This document shows positions 61,732 through 64,000 of a stretch of DNA of 64,000 nucleotides, piece by piece. Numbering within the stretch: the stretch's first letter is position 1; every line of letters starts with the position of its first letter. The DNA lies in the NCBI RefSeq assembly GCF_002286935.1, contig NZ_MVOH01000006.1, positions 248,001-312,000 of the forward strand, read 5' to 3'. Source of the DNA: Bifidobacterium criceti. Its GTDB lineage: Bacteria > Actinomycetota > Actinomycetes > Actinomycetales > Bifidobacteriaceae. The translations under genes and the position numbers were made by a program. The notes beneath the pieces were generated by a model. It saw only the letters and a program-made list of their open reading frames with translations. It was not told the DNA's origin and ran no database searches.

Positions 61732-62949
61732 ATGACGGCGCACAAGAAATCGAACGACGGACACAACTATGGGGCATTCGACCTGTGGCTCGTGCTGCTC
61801 AAGCACACGGACGCGCACCACGGATTGACGGTCAGGCAGATGCGCGACGAAATCGTGCGCACATTCGAAGACAATCCGGACCACCCGACATTCAAGGAAC
61901 CCGGAATCCGCACAATCTACAACTACCTTGATTATCTCAAGACACACCGCATCCTCGGCACACAGCCGCGCAGAATAGACGTCAAGGAACTCAAGGCACA
62001 GGGCGTCACCGACTACCGTCCCGGCACATACATCACCCCGATCGTCGACAGCGGCGTCGCGACACTCCTCGCGACAATGTTGCGTTCGTCGCGCCTCAAC
62101 TCGTGCCTCGTCGGCGAAGTCCTCGACATGCTGTGCAACCTCACCGACGACGACGACGCGCTGCCGACGCTCACGAAACGCGAATCCGACGACGTCGCAC
62201 AGGCGAACGTCTCGATGATGGCGGTCGTGCGCGACCTGACGGAGGCGATCACCGCCGGCCGCGCGGTCACATTCACGTACGAAACGGTCGACATCTTCGG
62301 TGAGTTCAGCGACATCGACGAACTCAACACGCACGCGATGACGGCGGCGACGCGGTTCGTCGACCCATACGCGGTCGTCGTCAAGAACGACCGGTTCCAT
62401 CTCATCGGCCATCTGCACAACACCGGCATGCCGATGGGCGCCGCAGGCAACGATCCGCTGATGGGATTGCACTGCTACGAACTCGACCATGTGCGCGACG
62501 TGCGCATCAAGGACGACGCGATCCGCATCCCGATGGACGCTTGGGACATCAACGGCGCATCGCGCGACGACACGGGACTCGCACCCTTCGATCCGATCAC
62601 GTTCATCAACGAACGCACCCATATGGTCATGGGAGCGGCGCATACGCTGCGGTTGCGCGTCGACGGCGCGATGCTCGGGCGGCTGCGCGACGACTACGGA
62701 CATGTGATCAAGCGCGTCAAACCGGCGACCGACTCGTCCGATTCACGCACATGGCATATCGTGACGCTGAGCGCAGCCGAGGAGGACATGCGCATGTGGC
62801 TCCTCGAACACGCGGCGTCCTACGGCGCGTTCGCGATCTGGCCGGAGCCGTTCGTCAGGGAGATGGCCGAGGTGACGTGCGCACATGCGAGGACATACAC
62901 GGAACTGACGCGCTACTACGATACGCGCACGGCGTGCGTGGCGCGCTGA
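61732..62949 (+). CDS. WYL-domain transcriptional regulator, copy 3
   Basis: A 405-residue paralogue of the other two WYL proteins, the most divergent. Helix-turn-helix region with DLWLVLLKHTDAHHGLTVRQ and IRTIYNYLDYLKTHRILGT; sensor part with RFVDPYAVVVKNDRFHLIGH. ATG 61732 follows GAAGGACGG; in-frame ATGs at 61714 and 61702 are possible. It is convergent with gpmA across a 50-bp palindrome, and its divergent neighbour belongs to the family that also accompanies the GTPase/Hsp70 locus. Confidence 0.8.
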   Translation: MTAHKKSNDGHNYGAFDLWLVLLKHTDAHHGLTVRQMRDEIVRTFEDNPDHPTFKEPGIRTIYNYLDYLKTHRILGTQPRRIDVKELKAQGVTDYRPGTYITPIVDSGVATLLATMLRSSRLNSCLVGEVLDMLCNLTDDDDALPTLTKRESDDVAQANVSMMAVVRDLTEAITAGRAVTFTYETVDIFGEFSDIDELNTHAMTAATRFVDPYAVVVKNDRFHLIGHLHNTGMPMGAAGNDPLMGLHCYELDHVRDVRIKDDAIRIPMDAWDINGASRDDTGLAPFDPITFINERTHMVMGAAHTLRLRVDGAMLGRLRDDYGHVIKRVKPATDSSDSRTWHIVTLSAAEEDMRMWLLEHAASYGAFAIWPEPFVREMAEVTCAHARTYTELTRYYDTRTACVAR

Positions 62950-62965
62950 ACGCGTTTCCCCTCCA

Positions 62966-63015
62966 ATGACGATGTGGCCGGTTCCATCAGCTGATGGAAC
63001 CGGCCACATCGTCAT
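62966..63015. terminator. 50-bp perfect loopless palindrome
   Basis: Centred on AGCT, between convergent WYL copy 3 and gpmA; a bidirectional terminator by position. Confidence 0.82.
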
Positions 63016-63060
63016 CGTTGATCAGGATTGATCAGCGCGGCACGACGTCCAGTGCGGGAA

Positions 63061-63801
63061 TCACTTCTGACCCTGCGCGGCGACGGCGGCGGCTCCGGCG
63101 GCGGCGGCTTCGGGATCGAGGTACTCGCCGCCCTTCTTGATCGGCTTGAAGTTCTCGTCGAGCTCGTAGACGAGCGGGATCGCGGTCGGGATGTTGACCT
63201 TCGCGATCTCCTCTTCGGTCAGACCGTCGAGCATCTTGACGATCGCGCGCAGCGAATTGCCGTGGGCGGCGATGAGCACGGTCTTGCCGCTCGTGAGCTC
63301 CGGGATGATCTCGGCTTCCCAATACGGCTCGACGCGGGCGACGACGTCGGCGAGGCACTCGGCTTCCGGAACCGGATCGCCGGCGTAGCGCGGGTCGTTG
63401 TTCTGCGCGTACTGGTCGTTCGGGTCGATCTCAGGCGGCGGGGTGCCATAGGAGCGGCGCCACAGCATGAACTTCTCGTCGCCGTACTCCTCGCGGATCT
63501 CGGTCTTGTTCTTGCCCTGGAGCGCACCGTAGTGACGCTCGTTGAGACGCCAGTCACGCTTGACCGGAATCCACAGGCGGTCGGCCTCGTCGAGCGCGAT
63601 GTTCGCCGTGTTGATCGCGCGGCGCAGCAGCGACGTGAAGACGATGTCCGGGAGGACACCCTTCTCCTTCATGAGCTTGCCACCGTTCTTGGCTTCCTCG
63701 CGGCCCTTGTCGGTCAGCGGGACGTCAACCCAGCCGGTGAACTGATTTGTCTTGTTCCATTCGCTCTGACCATGTCGGAGCAGTACCAATTTATATGTCA
63801 T
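63061..63801 (-). CDS. gpmA: 2,3-bisphosphoglycerate-dependent phosphoglycerate mutase
   Basis: A 246-residue glycolytic enzyme interconverting 3- and 2-phosphoglycerate. Catalytic RHG in [20 protein letters not shown], then [25 protein letters not shown] and the second His in [19 protein letters not shown]. The tail is Ala-rich. No ribosome site precedes ATG 63801; a TAGACT about 12 bases upstream suggests a very short or absent leader. It marks the return to backbone. Confidence 0.94.
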   Translation of the reverse strand: MTYKLVLLRHGQSEWNKTNQFTGWVDVPLTDKGREEAKNGGKLMKEKGVLPDIVFTSLLRRAINTANIALDEADRLWIPVKRDWRLNERHYGALQGKNKTEIREEYGDEKFMLWRRSYGTPPPEIDPNDQYAQNNDPRYAGDPVPEAECLADVVARVEPYWEAEIIPELTSGKTVLIAAHGNSLRAIVKMLDGLTEEEIAKVNIPTAIPLVYELDENFKPIKKGGEYLDPEAAAAGAAAVAAQGQK

Positions 63802-64000
63802 ACGTTTCAGTCTAGCGGTGCGTGCTGCCAAAATTCCGTGCGCACGCGGCGCAGGTGTCGCGTCGGTGCGCGCGCTCACATCGTCAGGACGACGGTCGCA
63901 CCACGGAACTGTATGTTTCACACAGTGTTCCACGATATCGTCGATTGTATCGTCGATATCGTCGAGGCACTCACCACATCAATGCGAATCCGTTGAACGT
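63802..64000. other. gpmA upstream region
   Basis: Contains the gpmA promoter. A run of ATCGTCGAT-type units lies at about 63932-63966. No gene supported up to the window edge. Confidence 0.5.

Noticed and set aside
35851..63015. Prophage or transposon as carrier of the island
   Set aside because: No integrase, transposase, phage structural genes or flanking direct repeats were seen in the window.

Overview
The window looks like a chromosome segment of a Bifidobacterium or close relative (Bifidobacteriaceae). The GC content is high and codon use is strongly G/C-ending. The core genes suit the group: class I lactaldehyde reductase, thyA-folA, galE, phosphoserine aminotransferase, phoU, cofactor-dependent phosphoglycerate mutase, oleate hydratase, NlpC/P60 and CHAP wall hydrolases. 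The assignment rests on reading the sequence only; no database was consulted.

Layout. 1-4.3 kb: two family 2 glycosyltransferases and an AI-2E/PerM-type membrane protein. 4.48-4.78 kb: tRNA-Phe and two tRNA-Asp. 4.9-14 kb: small membrane proteins, a GntR/HutC regulator, a DUF2130 coiled-coil protein, a secreted cutinase-like lipoprotein, a zinc-ribbon/PASTA membrane protein, a HAD-like protein, a nitroreductase, and the remains of a wall-anchored protein. 14-31 kb is mostly metabolic backbone: fucO, a kinase-like protein, tRNA-Glu, trmB, galE, a low-molecular-weight phosphatase, folA-thyA, OsmC, a universal stress protein, two wall hydrolases, serC, manA, a histidine-kinase-like protein divergent from phoU. 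31.1-34.2 kb: oleate hydratase overlapping a quinone-oxidoreductase-type dehydrogenase. The last gene, gpmA, returns to backbone.

34.5-63 kb is an accessory region bounded by WYL-type regulators, with a third in the middle. Its centre is a minus-strand operon of eleven genes running from 53.36 down to 35.85 kb. In transcription order it encodes: a NERD-nuclease/FtsK-like ATPase fusion, a small membrane protein, a membrane-anchored zinc-ribbon GTPase, a GrpE-like protein, a lid-less Hsp70, an Hsp70 fused to a von Willebrand A domain, a 1023-residue zinc-ribbon/fibronectin-III-like protein, a second zinc-ribbon GTPase, a GTPase-associated protein 1 (GAP1) homologue, and two multi-pass membrane proteins. 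A second minus-strand operon (58.52 to 54.89 kb) adds a J-like/TPR protein without a visible HPD, a two-TM protein with a proline-rich tail, a frameshifted AT-rich gene, a recurring uncharacterised protein and a 51-residue protein. A dedicated Hsp70-J-GrpE set is thus packaged with two GTPases, a nuclease-like protein and WYL regulators. I read it as a chaperone-coupled GTPase conflict or stress-sensing system; the function is inference.

A 14-base motif, TGCARAATATNGCA, occurs as inverted pairs in the promoter regions of both operons, and near-copies lie at two other promoters of the island. It overlaps the -35 of the middle WYL gene and is a candidate operator tying the locus together. Other features of note are several very long (50-62 bp) loopless palindromic terminators, a small REP-like repeat family, a one-spacer CRISPR-like repeat pair, and a histidine kinase with glutamine at the phosphoacceptor position.
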